Origin: Cynocephalus volans
Taxonomy: Eukaryota > Chordata > Mammalia > Dermoptera > Cynocephalidae
NCBI RefSeq assembly: GCF_027409185.1
Contig: NC_084462.1
Location: 24,155,577-24,219,576 of the forward strand
Direction of reading: 5' to 3'
Length of the DNA stretch: 64,000 nucleotides
Numbering within the stretch: position 1 is the first letter of the stretch; each line of letters starts with the position of its first letter. Below are positions 61,397-64,000 of the stretch, piece by piece. Position numbers and translations under genes: made by a program. Under the pieces are notes generated by a model. That model was not told the DNA's origin. It was given only the letters and a program-made list of their open reading frames with translations, and did no database searches.

Positions 61397-61800
61397 TGAT
61401 GGAGTTTGGATGTGTTGTCCCCTCCAAAACTCATGTGGAAATTTGATCTCCAATGTGGCAGTGTTGGAAACTGATTGAGTCATGGGGGCAGATCCCTCAT
61501 GAATGGATTAATGCTCTCCCTGGGGGAGGAGGGATAAATGAGTGAGTTCTCTCTCTATTAGTTCCCGTGAGAGCTTGTTGTTTAAAAGACCCTGGCACCT
61601 CTTTTCTCTCTTGCTTCCTCTCGCCATGTGATCTGCTTGTACTCGCCCGCTGCCTGCCACTTTCCACCATGAGTAGAAGCAGCCTATGGCCCATGCCAGA
61701 TGCAGCTGTCCCAGAATCATAAGCCAAATAAATCTCTTTCCTTTATAAATTACCCAGTCTCAGGTATTTCTGTTAGAGCAACACAAAACAGACTAATACA
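61397..61800 (+). mobile_element. MST-type MaLR LTR, sense (right arm)
   Basis: It starts TGATGGAGTTTGGATGTG, contains 'ctcgccatgtgatctgcttg', 'cataagccaaataaatctct' (poly(A) signal) and 'cctttataaattacccagtc', and ends GACTAATACA. Confidence 0.88.
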
Positions 61801-64000
61801 GCTGCCTTCCCTCAGAGAATGTTGAGGCTGGGGACAGGCGCCTTCTCACCAGAGGCAGCTGCTGGATCTGGTCACCAGCTTCTACAACCACACCCCAAGC
61901 ATGGCTTTGAGAATAAGGTTGCTGCTCATGCAGTTTCTGCCTCCTTTGGGAGAGATTCAACTTCGTTCCTCAGCTGCCTTACCCAACACTGCAACCCCAT
62001 GCCTAAGGGACAACTGACATGGAATCTACCCCACCTCCACCACTCCAGGGGGGAGTTGGACTACTCCTGGTCTAGTACTCTGGTTGTAGGAAAAGCTTAT
62101 CCCGTCTGGCTGGGAGCTGTCTGGACTGAGTGACAGGCTGAGGAAGGAGCCACTACCCTGAGGGCAGACTCTGCACCAAGCCTGCACCAAGACCAGCTCA
62201 GCGGCAAGGACCTTCAGCCTGTGCTCGGGACTCCCCACCATTAAAGCCAGTTTCTTCCCATTCCACTGGGCTCTTCCCATCCAATAACCCAATATAGGAC
62301 CAAAGAGGACTCAGGACATGTGTCTAAGTACTCAGGGTTCCTGGATGTAGAGAGGGAGGATGCTGAAGCTACGGACAGGGACAGACGGGACATCTGGTAG
62401 TCCTTCTGTCACCACGCTGTGGCTGTGAGCATTGCATCCAGGATCCAGCTGGATCCCACACGGAATCCGAGGGGTGGTCCTGTTAGTTTGTAGTTGTTAG
62501 TGGAAATAGCTGTATGATATTATAGTTATCTTCCACCTTTAAACCAAGTGCCCTAAGCTGCTGTATGGGGATGGCATCCTCTACACGCTGTAGAATAAGA
62601 TGGGCATCTCAATCCTTGCCTTTTGGTCAGAATAGCTGTGCTGATTCCTTTGTTTCATACTTTATGGTGTACATGCCCGTGGCAACAGCAGCTCAGGGCA
62701 TTACAATGTAAATGTTCCCTGCCTGGTGATATGGCGGTCCCAGGGGTTGTTAACAGGGCAATTCAGTGCTTAGACTGCACTCAAAATTTAGCTTCCCCAG
62801 ACTAATTCAAGTGAAAAGTGGGGGGAGAGAGGGGGATGTAGAAGCCCAGAGAGCTCACTGAATCCAAGAGCAGGATGCAAATTAGAGCTGGGGCTCCAGG
62901 CAAGGCAAGCAGCCCACTCTAAGAGAGCGAGCAGATCCAACCCTTTTCTGTCCCAGTCTCCTCTCTGTGTATGCGTCTCCTCTCTGTGCTTGCTTCCCCT
63001 TTGCTTACTCACCAGCAGCACACAGGACACCCATTTACACGTGGAGGCACAGTTAGGGACTTGGGCACAACTTCTTGTCTCTATAATGAAGATTCCCCTG
63101 AGGCTAGAGAAAGGAGGACTTTTATATCCAGGAGTGGTTCCCACTGATGACCTCAGAGCAGGAAGACCACAGCTGGGACATGGGTACCGTGCTCTGGATG
63201 GGCTGGCAGGGGAGGGCAACTCACTTGGTGGACAGTTATTTTCAGCTGTGGCAAAATCCTATTCATTTTATGCTAATGACATTTTCCATTTTGGGTAAAT
63301 AGCTGAAGCTTACCTGCTCGGCGGCGGCTCAGCTGAAAAGCAACCTACTGCATGTGTAGCAGCCATCTGGGCCCACACATTGCCCAAGGGGGACTTGGAG
63401 GCAGATATGCTGATGCCCATGTTGTTTGCTGTGTTGTGTGTAACAAAGTCTTTGGTCCTTGCCTCAGGAGTCTTGTATATTCTGCCAGTAACCATGAATC
63501 AGTAACAGGCAAATTTATTAGCTTATAAGTAAAATAAAATCAAATAAATCCCAGACCCAATAGCTTTGGCAACAAGGATTGGATGCTGATAGAGACATGG
63601 CTCTCTGGAACAGAAAGTACAATGTGGGCCGGGCTGGGAGATAAGACTCCTTGGCCTCCAGTAGCAAATGCCTTTGCCCAAGTGGAGGGTGGGGAAGAAA
63701 TAAGGATCCCCCATAGTTGTACTTGTTAATGAACACAAGTCAAGTCCATGTTCAGAGACTGAGCAGTGAGAGGTAGGATTGAAATAAATTGCCCAAGTCG
63801 TGCCATAGGTTTGCTCTCTTGTGGGATAGGGGGATGGGAGAGTACCTGAGACTTTCATCAGGGGGACAAATCGAAGTATATCCTTGTAATCAGCCTTACT
63901 GCCCTGGAAGACCCCCTCACCCTTATGCTAAAGCCAGACAAACCTTCAGGGATGAATGAAGTCATGACAGACAGTGGGGCAGTATATACCTGTAATTAAG
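61801..64000. other. no gene recognised
   Basis: This is non-coding sequence on both strands. Some stretches (for example 62240-62290 and 63240-63300) have LTR-like or promoter-like text, but I cannot name a repeat. The longest open frame (minus, 62788-63219, 143 codons) has no domain, and its composition does not look coding. The human neighbour COPS6 would be expected further to the right, and no COPS6 exon is seen. Confidence 0.4.

Overview
This is nuclear DNA of a placental mammal: spliced C2H2 zinc-finger genes, a CpG-island promoter, LINE-1, L2, MIR, MaLR/ERVL, Tigger and hAT relics, and no bacterial-style gene organisation. At least eight short insertions carry a tRNA-Ile-like head (A box, B box, 3' A-tail), two of them as head-to-tail dimers. 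From memory, SINEs of this design were described in colugos (Dermoptera), so a colugo is my best guess for the species. That is an inference, not a proof.

Two genes are recognisable and fix the locus. At the left edge (203-1041, +) is the last coding exon of ZSCAN21. At 47053-51519 (-) is the whole coding region of ZNF3 in four exons (447 codons plus stop), with a KRAB-A exon and eight zinc fingers. Its CpG-island promoter lies at about 54100-54770. The order and convergent orientation match the human 7q22.1 ZKSCAN1-ZSCAN21-ZNF3-COPS6 neighbourhood as I remember it. In human the two 3' ends lie almost against each other, whereas here they are about 46 kb apart.

The intergenic 46 kb is a stack of transposons. 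Left to right: an antisense ERV pol relic (1.6-3.3 kb); nested LTRs (3.3-4.2 kb); a Tigger element that received an LTR, a dimeric SINE and a mariner-type MITE (5.4-6.4 kb); antisense L1; a nearly full-length, recently active type of L1 (9.87-15.47 kb); older L1; an old full-length L1 whose 5' UTR is interrupted by ERVL and MaLR sequence (19.85-28.64 kb); an antisense retroposed 3' UTR (28.65-29.3 kb); and a young 5'-truncated L1 with an 18-bp target duplication (30.2-32.2 kb). Then come decayed KRAB/SCAN-type zinc-finger exons at 34.4-39.4 kb, broken up by LTRs, and ancient L2/MIR sequence up to ZNF3.

Right of the ZNF3 promoter are a dimeric SINE, L2 split by LTR-like sequence, an intact intronless copy of NFYB inserted in a MER5A-like hAT element (57.65-59.40 kb), a pair of MST-type MaLR LTRs in inverted orientation (59.5-61.8 kb), and 2.2 kb in which I recognise nothing.

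Both intact host genes are sequence-specific DNA-binding transcription regulators acting in the nucleus, and the retrocopy derives from a subunit of the CCAAT-box factor NF-Y. I see no evidence of a new multi-gene system. The most unusual items are the intact NFYB retrocopy, the extra zinc-finger relics between ZSCAN21 and ZNF3, the L1 5' UTR with monomer-like repeats, and the inverted MaLR pair. All comparisons with human proteins and repeat consensi are from memory.
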